In this document: in pieces, positions 54,213 through 62,531 of the stretch | Numbering within the stretch: position 1 is the first letter of the stretch | How the letters are laid out: every line of letters begins with the position of its first letter | Assembly (NCBI RefSeq): GCF_003668565.1 | Contig: NZ_RCWJ01000003.1 | Location: 124,001 to 188,000, forward strand | Reading direction: 5' to 3' | DNA: 64,000 nt | Source: Mycetocola zhadangensis | Lineage (GTDB): Bacteria > Actinomycetota > Actinomycetes > Actinomycetales > Microbacteriaceae | The notes under the pieces: generated by a model | Told to the model about the DNA's origin: nothing | Database searches by the model: none | Seen by the model: the letters and a program-made list of their open reading frames with translations, nothing else | Position numbers and translations under genes: made by a program

Positions 54213-55058
54213 TCAGCCCTTGACCATCCGGTTTTTCAGCGTGCCGAGACCGGTAACCTCGACTTCGACGAGGTCGCCGTCCTGGAGGAATGTCGGAGGA
54301 TCCATGAAGAGGCCAACACCGCCGGGGGTTCCCGTAACGATGATGTCGCCGGGCTCCAACTTCGTGAACGTTGTCACGTATTCGATTTGGGCTGGGATGT
54401 CGAAGATGAGGTCAGCGAGTGTCGCCTGCTGGCGCACCTCACCATTGACACGCGTTGTGATCTCCAGCGCTTCGATGTCTCCGATATCGGATGCAGGCAC
54501 GTAGTAGGGTCCGAACGTTCCGGACTCGGGAAAGTTCTTGCCCGGGATCCACTGGCCCGTGTGACGCTGCCAGTCCCTGGCCGAGAAGTCGTTGAATACC
54601 GCATAGCCAGCGACGTGGTCAAACGCGTCCTCGCGGGACACCTTGAAGGCCGGCTTCCCGATCACCAGCGCGACCTCGCCCTCGTAGTCGTACTTTTCGC
54701 TCTCTGCAGGGATGGTTACGTCGGCACCGTGTGGCCACAGGGTGTCTGAGAAGCGCGAGAACACGGTGGGGAACTCAACGTCGGCCCGGCCGGTCTCTTC
54801 CTTGTGACTCCGGTAGTTGACACCGATACAGATCACCTTGGGAGATCCGCCGACGACTGGAACGAATTCTGTGCCTTCCTCGGCCTGTGACGGAGCGTCG
54901 GCGTAGTCGGGCGTGGCACTCAGAAGGTCACCGACGATGGCGTCTCGCAGGGTGTCCGCCACCTGGCGGCCGCTCGGGCCGAGGTCGAAGAGAGTCCCGC
55001 CTTCTTCGACGCCCCATGTGACGTGACCACTGGTCGTTTTGTAGCTGACGTATCGCAT
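54213..55058 (-). CDS. Fumarylacetoacetate-hydrolase-family protein
   Basis: 281 residues. FAH fold with metal-ligand pattern: YDYEGEVALVIGK (two Glu), NDFSARDWQ (Asp), GKNFPESGTFGPYYV and the terminal TGTPGGVGLFMDPP. Members hydrolyse C-C bonds of acylpyruvates or hydrate/decarboxylate ring-cleavage products. It is the first gene of the operon FAH, hydroxylase, BVMO, esterase, and would act on the product of the extradiol dioxygenase. Divergent from the GntR regulator. Confidence 0.93.
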   Translation of the reverse strand: MRYVSYKTTSGHVTWGVEEGGTLFDLGPSGRQVADTLRDAIVGDLLSATPDYADAPSQAEEGTEFVPVVGGSPKVICIGVNYRSHKEETGRADVEFPTVFSRFSDTLWPHGADVTIPAESEKYDYEGEVALVIGKPAFKVSREDAFDHVAGYAVFNDFSARDWQRHTGQWIPGKNFPESGTFGPYYVPASDIGDIEALEITTRVNGEVRQQATLADLIFDIPAQIEYVTTFTKLEPGDIIVTGTPGGVGLFMDPPTFLQDGDLVEVEVTGLGTLKNRMVKG

Positions 55059-55131
55059 TTATGTCCCCTCTGACATCGCTGGCAAATCATAGGTCCGGAA
55101 CGCGGACGCGGTCACTACTATACATCGATTG

Positions 55132-55153
55132 TGCATTCCTGACGAGTAATGCA
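55132..55153. promoter_or_regulatory. TGCA-N14-TGCA operator candidate (site A)
   Basis: TGCATT-N10-AATGCA in the divergent gap between the FAH operon and the GntR gene, equivalent to TGCA half-sites separated by 14 nt. The same TGCA-N14-TGCA spacing recurs before the dioxygenase gene. Confidence 0.6.
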
Positions 55154-55186
55154 TTATTTAATCCCCCGACTTACCGGAGATGGCCC

Positions 55187-55192
55187 TATATT
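55187..55192 (+). promoter_or_regulatory. -10 box TATATT for leaderless GntR gene
   Basis: TATATT is followed by GCATAT and the ATG at 55199; there is no Shine-Dalgarno. Confidence 0.5.
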
Positions 55193-55198
55193 GCATAT

Positions 55199-55900
55199 AT
55201 GGCACGACGCGGCGATTCCGATACCCTCAGCACCAAGGTGCGCGAACGTTTACGGCTAGACATCCTCAGCGGGCTCTGGCACCCGGGCGAAAAGCTCCAG
55301 CTGGCCGCCCTGTCGGCGCACTATGAGACGAGTAGCACCGTGGTGCGGGAGGCGCTCACCCGCCTTACAGGCGCCCGACTGGTTGAGCTCAAGCCCAATC
55401 GAGGATTCTTCGTGCCGACACTGTCGATCGACGAGCTGCGAGACTTCAACGAGCTCCGATGCCGCGCCGAGGAATTTGGCATACAGCTGGCCATCGAGCG
55501 AGGCAGCCTTCAGTGGGAGGCAGAAGCCCACGCTGCGCACCACACCCTCGAACGCACGCCGCGTCACGCATCAGACGGTAGCGGGCGCGTAACCGAGGAA
55601 TGGCTGACCGCCCACGAGGCATTCCACGCCAAGCTGCTCTCGTCCTGCGGGCTGCCCGTGCTCATCGAGCTCTCGGCCACGCTGGCCGACGGCAACTCCA
55701 TGTATCGCCGCTGGGCCGTGCCGACTAAGGAGCTCCTCGGCCGCAACATCGAGGACGAGCACCGCGAGATCCTGGATGCCGCCACTAATCGGGATGCGGC
55801 GCGTGCGGGAAAACTGCTTCGACAGCATTACAGCCTGACCATGGAGCTCATCATGAAGGCGGGCCTGCTGCCGGAAGCGCTTGGCGACTCCGCCGCCTGA
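55199..55900 (+). CDS. GntR-family (FCD) regulator of the aromatic operon
   Basis: 233 residues from ATG 55199, 7 nt downstream of a TATATT box. Winged HTH (about 10-75): RERLRLDILSGLWHPGEKLQ, TSSTVVREALTRLTGARLV. FCD domain (about 85-220): ELRCRAEEFGIQLAIERG, HEAFHAKLLSSCG, EHREILDAATNRD. Divergent from the FAH/hydroxylase/BVMO/esterase operon and 106 bp upstream of the dioxygenase gene, so it probably controls both. TGCA-N14-TGCA sites on each side support this. Confidence 0.9.
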   Translation: MARRGDSDTLSTKVRERLRLDILSGLWHPGEKLQLAALSAHYETSSTVVREALTRLTGARLVELKPNRGFFVPTLSIDELRDFNELRCRAEEFGIQLAIERGSLQWEAEAHAAHHTLERTPRHASDGSGRVTEEWLTAHEAFHAKLLSSCGLPVLIELSATLADGNSMYRRWAVPTKELLGRNIEDEHREILDAATNRDAARAGKLLRQHYSLTMELIMKAGLLPEALGDSAA

Positions 55901-55935
55901 ATTTGAGTGCTGGGAGAACCAGGGTGGCCAACTTA

Positions 55936-55959
55936 GTGCATTATTGGTAAACTTTGCAC
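55936..55959. promoter_or_regulatory. GTGCA-N14-TGCAC operator candidate (site B)
   Basis: GTGCA (55936-55940) and TGCAC (55955-55959) are inverted across 14 nt, 71 nt upstream of the dioxygenase ATG. Its left part AGTGCATTATTGG resembles AGTGCATAGTTGG, found 71 nt before the flavin reductase ATG. Confidence 0.6.
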
Positions 55960-56006
55960 AATCGAGGCTTTTAGTATTCGCCTCATCCACCGGCGATAGG
56001 AGCACC

Positions 56007-56897
56007 ATGGCATTCGGGGTCATCAGCGAGATCGGCTATATCTCTCTTCATACGAGCGATATTGAGGCCTCAACCGCCCACGCGAAGGACATTCTCGGTC
56101 TCGTAGAAACCGGGCGAAGCGGCAACGCCGTTTATATGTCATCGGCGGCAAAAAAGCACCACGAGATGGTCTACATCGACGCCCCGAGACACGGCGTCGG
56201 CCAAATTGGGCTCATCGCATCCGGACGATCCGGCCTCAACCTTGCGCGCCAGAGAATTCGGGATGCGGGCTACCCGATCGTCTCCGAGTCGCCGCTTCAC
56301 GCGGGGGTTGAGGACGGCTTCGCATTCATCGGACCCGAGGATTTCATCTTCGAGATCTACATCGGCCCAGAAAGTGCGGACATTCTGGCGAGCGGACACG
56401 CTCCCGACAGGTTCGGTCACGTCAATCTTCACCCGAAGCACTTGCAGGCCATGCTCGACTTTTTCGTCACCACCCTCGACTTCCGCGTGAGCGATGTCAT
56501 CGGCGATGACTTCGCGTACTTCTTGCGATGCAACGCTGAGCACCACGGCATCGCACTGATCAAGGGCAAAGGCTGGCTCCACCACCACGCGTGGCAGGTT
56601 CAGTCAATCGCCGAACTGGGCAAGGTCGGTGACCGACTTCACGAGCGCGGTCTGCGCCTCCTGATGGGGCCGGTACGACACGGCGCCGGGCACAATATGG
56701 CCGCGTACTATGTTGAGCCCACCGGCGCCGTCGTCGAGCTGTACGCCGATCTCGAGCACATCTACGACGACGAGCGGCCTCCCATCGTCTGGCCGCGCGA
56801 CAACCTCGCATGGGCAACGAAGTGGTCAATCTACGACTTCACCGAGTTCCGCTCGCATGGATTGTTCCCGGCCACCGAGGCCGTGACCGCGAAGTAG
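56007..56897 (+). CDS. Type I extradiol dioxygenase (VOC family)
   Basis: 296 residues from ATG 56007 (AGGAG 4 nt upstream). Two VOC modules as in BphC/catechol 2,3-dioxygenase. The metal triad is visible: His138 (FGHVNLHP), His193 or His194 (LHHHAWQV) and Glu244 (PTGAVVELYAD). It would cleave an aromatic diol next to the hydroxyls with O2 and Fe(II). Alone downstream of the GntR gene and followed by a terminator. Likely ring-cleavage step of the pathway encoded on the opposite strand. Confidence 0.93.
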   Translation: MAFGVISEIGYISLHTSDIEASTAHAKDILGLVETGRSGNAVYMSSAAKKHHEMVYIDAPRHGVGQIGLIASGRSGLNLARQRIRDAGYPIVSESPLHAGVEDGFAFIGPEDFIFEIYIGPESADILASGHAPDRFGHVNLHPKHLQAMLDFFVTTLDFRVSDVIGDDFAYFLRCNAEHHGIALIKGKGWLHHHAWQVQSIAELGKVGDRLHERGLRLLMGPVRHGAGHNMAAYYVEPTGAVVELYADLEHIYDDERPPIVWPRDNLAWATKWSIYDFTEFRSHGLFPATEAVTAK

Positions 56898-56914
56898 ACG
56901 GATAGGCAAAATAG

Positions 56915-56948
56915 CGGACCTGGACTCGTTGACGCGAGCCCAGGTCCG
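56915..56948 (+). terminator. Terminator after dioxygenase
   Basis: CGGACCTGG-A-CTCG / CGAG-C-CCAGGTCCG with a 6-nt loop and one mismatch, followed by TTTCTGTG. Confidence 0.75.
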
Positions 56949-57001
56949 TTTCTGTGTGGCCACCGCGGCCGTCCCCGCGAGTCGGTGCTTGAGGATACAA
57001 A

Positions 57002-57040
57002 AAAGAGAGACCACCCGACACTGTCGGATGGTCTCTCTTT
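57002..57040 (-). terminator. Terminator of the importer operon
   Basis: 17-bp stem with one G-T-type mismatch around a 5-nt loop; on the minus strand it is followed by a run of six T residues, a canonical intrinsic terminator 14 nt after the ATPase stop. Confidence 0.88.
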
Positions 57041-57053
57041 GCGCTCCTGGCGG

Positions 57054-57869
57054 TCAGTCGTTGTGACGCAGTCGCGTCAGGATACGTGCTCGCGCGTCCT
57101 GGAATCGAGGATCAGCTTTGGTCGCAACCTGGTCACGATGCGTTCCGAATCCTGTTTCGATCACGTCGACGACCGTGGCCGGCTTTTCCGCGATCACAAT
57201 GACCTTGTCGGCGAGATAGATAGCTTCGTCCACATCGTGGGTAACCAGGATGATGGTCACACCCAGCTTCTCGCGCAGGTCGATGACGAGATCTTCGAGG
57301 TCGAATCGCGTTTGCGCATCAACGGAGGCAAACGGCTCGTCCATGAGAAGGACCTTCGCGTTGTAGGCAAGCGCCCGTGCGATCGCAACACGCTGCTGCA
57401 TTCCGCCGGACATCTCCCACGGGTACTTGTCGCCCTGCCCCCCGAGTCCGACCGCCTCAAGGGCGGCCTCCGCCTCCTTGTTACGTTCGGCCTTTCCAGC
57501 CCCGCGACCCTGCAGGGGGAACGCGACGTTTTCTCTCGTGCTCATCCATGGCATCAAGGAGCGTGAGTAATCCTGAAAAACCACAGCGATATCGGGATGG
57601 GGACCGCTCACGACATGCCCACCAACGACGACCTGGCCGACCTTCGGCTTGAGGAGACCGGAGAGGCCTCGCAGGAGGGTTGTTTTGCCGACACCGGACG
57701 GACCGACGATCGAGATGAACTCGCCAAGGCCGACGTCGAAGCTCAGGGCATCAACGATCCGCTTCTCGGCGGCACCTTCGCCGTATCCGAGCGCAATATT
57801 GTCGACCTTCAGGAGCACGTTTCCGGTAGTCGTCAGCGTTCCTGTGTGAATGGATTGAGGGATCGTCAT
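57054..57869 (-). CDS. ABC importer ATPase (SsuB/TauB/NrtD-like)
   Basis: 271 residues. Walker A VGPSGVGKTTLL (about 55-66), Q-loop VFQDYSRSLMPWMS, signature MSGGMQQRVAIARAL, Walker B LLMDEPFASVDAQTR and H-loop VTHDVDEAIYLADKV. The Q-loop and MPWMS region are typical of the nitrate/sulfonate/taurine class. Last gene of the operon solute-binding protein, permease, permease, ATPase. Confidence 0.94.
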   Translation of the reverse strand: MTIPQSIHTGTLTTTGNVLLKVDNIALGYGEGAAEKRIVDALSFDVGLGEFISIVGPSGVGKTTLLRGLSGLLKPKVGQVVVGGHVVSGPHPDIAVVFQDYSRSLMPWMSTRENVAFPLQGRGAGKAERNKEAEAALEAVGLGGQGDKYPWEMSGGMQQRVAIARALAYNAKVLLMDEPFASVDAQTRFDLEDLVIDLREKLGVTIILVTHDVDEAIYLADKVIVIAEKPATVVDVIETGFGTHRDQVATKADPRFQDARARILTRLRHND

Positions 57870-57910
57870 AATTGACTCCTTACAGTTGTGTTAGTCGATG
57901 GCTGTTCGGG

Positions 57911-58672
57911 TTACCGAGCGGCGGACTTGAAGTACCAGGACAGCAGTCGCTTCTCGAACAGCGAGAAGACCATGACGAGGAAATAGCCGATGACTCCGAC
58001 GAGCATCGCTCCACCCCAGGTTTCCGGGATCCTGAAGGTGCTCGAGGAATTGAGGATGTAGAAGCCAAGGCCCATGTTGGAGGCGAAGAGCTCCGAAACC
58101 ACCATGACCACGATGCCGATCGGAAGCGCTACACGAACTCCAGCGACAATCTGCGGCATCGCGCCGGGCAGCACGACCCGGCGGAAGTACAACATCTTCG
58201 GGATGCCAAAGACTCGCGACACCTGTCGAACGCCGACTTCAACGCTCCGGGTGCCGTCGATGGTGTTGAGCATGATCGGCCAAACACAGGCGAACGCCAC
58301 AGCGTAGATCTTGGGTTCCGCACCAATTCCGAAGGCGCCGATAATCAACGGCACGAGCGCCGACTGAGGAACGGACCGGAAGAAGTGGATGAACGGATCG
58401 AGGATCAGACGAAGCCGACGGGTTTCGCCAATGATGAGGCCAAAGATGACTCCGAACAGAATCGCGATCAGAAGGCCAAGCACGAGGTTGACGAGGCTTG
58501 TAGCCATTGCGGTCAGCAGGAGTCCGTTGCCGAAGTCCCGAATCGTGCTCTCCACAATCTTTTGCAGCGGCGGTACAAATAGGTTCGTGCTCTGTGCTGA
58601 CGCGAACCACCACAGGATGACGAGTACCACAGGCAGCCAGAGCCACCAGAGAATATTGGTCAGGGTTTTCAT
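57911..58672 (-). CDS. ABC importer permease 2 (SsuC-like)
   Basis: 253 residues, six membrane helices. EAA-loop region EVGVRQVSRVFGIPKMLYFRRVVLPGAMPQIVAGVRVALP contacts the ATPase. The helix pattern and short N-terminus match SsuC/TauC/NrtB. It probably forms a heterodimer with the permease encoded 51 bp upstream. Confidence 0.92.
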   Translation of the reverse strand: MKTLTNILWWLWLPVVLVILWWFASAQSTNLFVPPLQKIVESTIRDFGNGLLLTAMATSLVNLVLGLLIAILFGVIFGLIIGETRRLRLILDPFIHFFRSVPQSALVPLIIGAFGIGAEPKIYAVAFACVWPIMLNTIDGTRSVEVGVRQVSRVFGIPKMLYFRRVVLPGAMPQIVAGVRVALPIGIVVMVVSELFASNMGLGFYILNSSSTFRIPETWGGAMLVGVIGYFLVMVFSLFEKRLLSWYFKSAAR

Positions 58673-58723
58673 AGTGACTCACCCTCCGTTCCAGTTGGCA
58701 TGGTTGTGTGAATATCCCGCGGC

Positions 58724-59545
58724 TCAGTCATCGCTCTGCCTATTCCAGGCCAGAAGGGATTTCTCGCCCCAGGCCAGGAGGGTGGCAATTCCCCACCCGA
58801 ACAGCCCTGCGAAGAAGAGGTAGGCGAAGGCCATATCCCAGCGCTGCGCTTCCTGTGCCAGGGTGATGAGGCGCCCGAGCCCGGGAACCTGCGTCAGGAC
58901 CTCCACGCCAACCGCAGCGAGAATCGAGATGGACGCCGAGATACGAATTCCCGTCGCGATGAACGGCATCGCCGAGGGGAGAAGCACCCGCCGAAACCAG
59001 AGCGCCCGCGGAATGCGGAAGATCTGAACGGTATCAACGATCGCCGGGTCGAGCCGGCGCGAACCGAGGATGGCCTGGACCAGAACGGGCCACACCGATG
59101 CCAGCACGACCATGGTGACTTCCATCGTCATCGTGGCGCCGAGCATCAGCATGACGACCGGCATGAGCGCGATGGTCGGGAATGCCCGACCGAACTCGAC
59201 GACCACAGAGGTGGAACGGTCGAGCGGTCGAATCGTCCCAATGAGGAGACCCAGCGTGACACCGACAACGCACGAGATCAGCCATCCGGTGGTCGCCGCG
59301 GTCAGGGTCTGGCCGAGTGCTGCCCAGAATGTCGGCATCGTCAAGGCTGCCCCGATTGCACCGAAGACCTCAATGACCCCCGGAGTGATCGACGGCAGAA
59401 GACCGACAACCACGGCAACCTGCCACAGCGCCAGGATGATGATGAGGGCAAGGACTCGCTGGAGAGTCAGCCCCCAATTGACCTTGGAACCGACGCGACC
59501 AGCCTTGACGGCAGTAGGCGTCGGTGCCTGCATTTCGAGTGTCAT
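58724..59545 (-). CDS. ABC importer permease 1 (SsuC-like)
   Basis: 273 residues from ATG 59545 (GGTGG upstream); an upstream ATG at 59599 would overlap the binding-protein end. Six helices, EAA loop DTVQIFRIPRALWFRRVLLPSAMPFIATGIRISA. Most such importers have one permease gene; the presence of two different ones suggests a heterodimeric channel. Confidence 0.92.
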   Translation of the reverse strand: MTLEMQAPTPTAVKAGRVGSKVNWGLTLQRVLALIIILALWQVAVVVGLLPSITPGVIEVFGAIGAALTMPTFWAALGQTLTAATTGWLISCVVGVTLGLLIGTIRPLDRSTSVVVEFGRAFPTIALMPVVMLMLGATMTMEVTMVVLASVWPVLVQAILGSRRLDPAIVDTVQIFRIPRALWFRRVLLPSAMPFIATGIRISASISILAAVGVEVLTQVPGLGRLITLAQEAQRWDMAFAYLFFAGLFGWGIATLLAWGEKSLLAWNRQSDD

Positions 59546-59561
59546 GTGGGTACCACCGCGC

Positions 59562-60551
59562 TTACTTGCGCGGCGCCTCCGTCCAGAGAATGTCGTCAAC
59601 GCTCTTCGGGTCGGTCACAAAACCGAATTCGGCTAGAGCGTCTGTGGTGTCTTGCGAAACCTTGGGGTCAATAGCGAGGGAGTACTCAACAAGAGCGCCC
59701 TTCACGTCGTCGATCGGCTGTCCGGAAACTTCCGAACGAACCTCGTAGACAGCGTCAATGTTGGCTGGGTCGCTGTAGAACTCGACAGCCTTTTCCATGG
59801 CGCCGTTGAACTTCTTCGCGGTCTCGGCGTTTTGCGCGAGCCACGGTTCCGTCACGGCCCACAAGGTGATCCCGAGGCCACCCCGGAACTCTCGCGAGGG
59901 GTTGGAAATCTCGGCAAATGTGTCAACCGCTTTCACCTGGGAGTAGAAGCTGTCGGACGGGAAGATCGCGTCAACCTGGCTGTTCTCGAGGGCGGTCTGC
60001 ATGCTCGCGAACGGGAGCGCCACCTGAGTGACCTCTTTCGGGTCAAGACCGGCCTCGGCCATTGCCTGAAGCACAGGCACGTTGCCGCCGGAGCCCACGG
60101 AGTTGAAGGCAATCGTCTTGCCTTTCAGATCGGCGATCGACGTGATGCCGCTGTCTCCACGAACGAAGACTCCGGACGTGTCGACCTCGGTGCTGATGAT
60201 GCCGTTGCCGGAGATGAGCTTGATAGGCAGGTCCTCGGCAGTTGCGGTCACCGCTGCATCCCAGGAGACGATGCTGATATCGGCGGATCCGCCGGCAAGC
60301 TGGCCCAGGTTGTCCTGCGCGGTGCCGCCGGGAACGATCGTGACATCGAGGCTCGCGTCCTTGAAAAAGCCCTGTTCCTCAGCGAGGTAGACCGCCTCGT
60401 AGTTGATCGGCGCGTGCAGCACGGTGAGCTCGATGGGTTTGCCGTCGGCCGCAGGGGCATCCGGGCTGGAGCACGCTGCGAGGCTCAGAGCGGCGACAGC
60501 CGCCATGGCGACGACGCCGTTCCTGACGAATGTGCTTCTGGTGTGATTCAT
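59562..60551 (-). CDS. ABC importer solute-binding lipoprotein (NMT1/SsuA-like)
   Basis: 329 residues from ATG 60551 with GAGGAG upstream. Signal peptide with lipobox LSLAAC (Cys about 28). NMT1-like domain: VLHAPINYEAVYLAEEQGFF, GGTAQDNLGQLAGGSADISI, LPFASMQTALENSQVDAIFPSD. First gene of the four-gene importer operon. The ligand is unknown; the family binds sulfonates, taurine, thiamine precursors and some aromatics such as phthalates. Strongly similar to the lipoprotein at 44170-45171. Confidence 0.93.
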   Translation of the reverse strand: MNHTRSTFVRNGVVAMAAVAALSLAACSSPDAPAADGKPIELTVLHAPINYEAVYLAEEQGFFKDASLDVTIVPGGTAQDNLGQLAGGSADISIVSWDAAVTATAEDLPIKLISGNGIISTEVDTSGVFVRGDSGITSIADLKGKTIAFNSVGSGGNVPVLQAMAEAGLDPKEVTQVALPFASMQTALENSQVDAIFPSDSFYSQVKAVDTFAEISNPSREFRGGLGITLWAVTEPWLAQNAETAKKFNGAMEKAVEFYSDPANIDAVYEVRSEVSGQPIDDVKGALVEYSLAIDPKVSQDTTDALAEFGFVTDPKSVDDILWTEAPRK

Positions 60552-60972
60552 GGTCGCTCTTTCTCCTCGTTGAGAACAGACAAGACTGCATCTACAAAGA
60601 ATGCATAACTTGGACAATAACGTGTAATCGACAAATTAAGCAACATTTATGCTGGGCGTTTCTTGTACGCTCCTCGCCGAGCGCCTCAGACCGGCCCGTA
60701 AACCCAACGAACTCGTGCCGGACAGGCGTGCGCAAAGCACACGCTATGCCAAGACCGAGGGTGTGAATTCCGAAGCGGACGTCCGGCGGGAGACATCGTT
60801 GTGCGGTGCGTCCCGAAGGTGCCGTACCTACCACGTTATGCCTGTTTGAGCCCCACCGGGAACACACGGCGATATTGATCTCTTCTGGGGCGCCTACAGA
60901 CAAACCGCGCCGGAGTGGCACCCGAAGATTTTCTTCGAGGTGCCACTCCGGCGCGGTGAATGCGCGCGTTAT
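60552..60972. other. Intergenic region between importer operon and LLM monooxygenase
   Basis: 421 bp. The left part is AT-rich and holds the importer promoter plus AATGCATAACTTGG (60601-60614), related to site D. The middle, about 60660-60900, has no recognisable gene, RNA or repeat. The right end is the LLM gene terminator. Confidence 0.55.
60905..60956 (-). terminator. Nested terminator after LLM monooxygenase
   Basis: Perfect 17-bp stem CCGCGCCGGAGTGGCAC / GTGCCACTCCGGCGCGG; its 18-nt loop contains a second hairpin CGAAGA-TTT-TCTTCG. It lies 17 nt past the LLM gene stop. Confidence 0.82.
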
Positions 60973-62289
60973 CTACGCCGTGGGGCGCGGCAGTCCCAAG
61001 TGATCCCGCAGTGTGGTCCCCTCGTACTCCGTGCGCGCGTAGCCCCTGTTCTGGAGCTCGGGAACGAGCAGTTCGCACATTTGTTTCATCCCCCCGGGGT
61101 TGTACGGCGAGTTCAGGTTAAACCCGTCACACGCGCCGGCCTCGAACCATTCGATCATGCTGTCGGCGATTGTCTGCGGCGTGCCGATGATCCATTGGTG
61201 CCCGGCGGATCGCGCCATGTCGACGATGAGATCGCGCAGCGTCATCTTCTGATCAACGACCCTGCGGCGGAAGACCTGGTAACGACTCCCCAGAGCGGGA
61301 TCCTCACTCAGCCATTCGACCGGGATGACCTCGTCGTAGTCGAGCGACGAAAGATCGACGCCGGCTAGTCCGGCGGAAACCTGTTGCCGTCCGTGCTCGA
61401 GGTTCACATATGAACCCAGCTCCGCCGCCAGCTCCTCGGCCTCTTTCAGCGTCTCGCCGATAATTGGCAGAATGCCCGGAAGCACCTTCGTGTGCTCCGG
61501 ATTGCGCCCCTTGCCCACAAGCATCCGCTTGAGCTCTGCATAGAATTCGATGGCCCGCCCCTTATCAGGCTGGGCAGTGTAGATGGCATCCGCTACGGAA
61601 CTCCCGAGCTCGAGACCGGGACCAGACGAGCCGGCCTGAACAATGACCGGCTGCCCCTGCGGCGAACGCGGGCCCGGCATCGGCCCTTCGACCGAGAAGT
61701 ACTCGCCCTGGAAATTGATCTTACGAACCTTCGAGGGATCGATGAAGTTACCATTCTCGCGGTCGGCGATCACCGCGTCATCTCCCCATGAGTCCCAGAG
61801 TTGCCTCACCACCTCAGCGAACTCCGTAGCTCGGCGGTAACGCTCCGCCGGCTCGGGAATGGATTCAAAGCCGTAATTCTGGAAGCCGTCAAACGACGTC
61901 ACGAGGTTCCACCCCGCACGCCCTCCTGACATGTGGTCCAGTCCAGCGATCTGCCGCGCAACGGTGTACGGGCTCTCAAATGAGGTCGACATCGTGCCGA
62001 TCAGACCAATGGATGTCGTACGCGCGGCGAGCGCGGAAAGCGTGGAGATCGGCTCAAAATAGCCGTTCGTCTTGATGTCCCCCCGGAGGGTCGGATTCGC
62101 GTTGGCGATGTCACCGAAGAAGACGGCATCAATTTTGGCAGCCTCGGCCATGAGCGTCAGTTCAGCGACATACTCAAGGCCAGGCACCTCCTCGATTCGA
62201 CTGCCTTCCTTGCGCCACGAGTCCTTGTGGTGACCTGCAGGGATAACAAAGGTGGTGAGCGCCATGCGGCGCGTGGGCTTCGTTGCCAT
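60973..62289 (-). CDS. LLM-class flavin-dependent monooxygenase (NtaA/SnaA/DszA group)
   Basis: 438 residues. Luciferase-like barrel with MALTTFVIPAGHHKDSWR (start strand), IDAVFFGDIANA, SGGRAGWNLVTSFDG, the FMN site and the NtaA-type extra segments NFQGEYFSVEGPMPGPRSPQGQPVIVQAGSSG-like and GFNLNSPYNPGG. These enzymes use FMNH2 from a separate reductase to oxidise N, S or C centres. The divergent flavin reductase gene 242 bp away is the natural partner. Substrate unknown. Confidence 0.92.
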   Translation of the reverse strand: MATKPTRRMALTTFVIPAGHHKDSWRKEGSRIEEVPGLEYVAELTLMAEAAKIDAVFFGDIANANPTLRGDIKTNGYFEPISTLSALAARTTSIGLIGTMSTSFESPYTVARQIAGLDHMSGGRAGWNLVTSFDGFQNYGFESIPEPAERYRRATEFAEVVRQLWDSWGDDAVIADRENGNFIDPSKVRKINFQGEYFSVEGPMPGPRSPQGQPVIVQAGSSGPGLELGSSVADAIYTAQPDKGRAIEFYAELKRMLVGKGRNPEHTKVLPGILPIIGETLKEAEELAAELGSYVNLEHGRQQVSAGLAGVDLSSLDYDEVIPVEWLSEDPALGSRYQVFRRRVVDQKMTLRDLIVDMARSAGHQWIIGTPQTIADSMIEWFEAGACDGFNLNSPYNPGGMKQMCELLVPELQNRGYARTEYEGTTLRDHLGLPRPTA

Positions 62290-62460
62290 GTCGGATGCCT
62301 TTCAGTTGCGGCGGTCGTCCTCATCGAGAGGGCGCGTGCGCGAGGGTGCACACCATTCTGTAACACCGAGTTCCTTCACGCTAGGCGAAAGAACTGCGGT
62401 GGCTCGTCAAGAAAACTGACGTAGCACCTCACGGAACAATAATATATTCTTTGGCAATAA

Positions 62461-62473
62461 GTGCATAGTTGGC
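62461..62473 (+). promoter_or_regulatory. GTGCATAGTTGG element (site D)
   Basis: The G of GTGCAT at 62461 is exactly 71 nt upstream of the flavin reductase ATG, the same distance as site B from the dioxygenase ATG. With the preceding A the 13-mer AGTGCATAGTTGG matches site B at 11 of 13. Confidence 0.55.
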
Positions 62474-62531
62474 TTATTATGGAAACCAGAGACACCTACC
62501 AGAGGCAACGATGCCCCATCCAGGAGGAATC

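Noticed and set aside
60649-60849. 66-codon frame in the gap before the LLM gene
   Set aside because: No ribosome-binding site, no motif and low-complexity composition.
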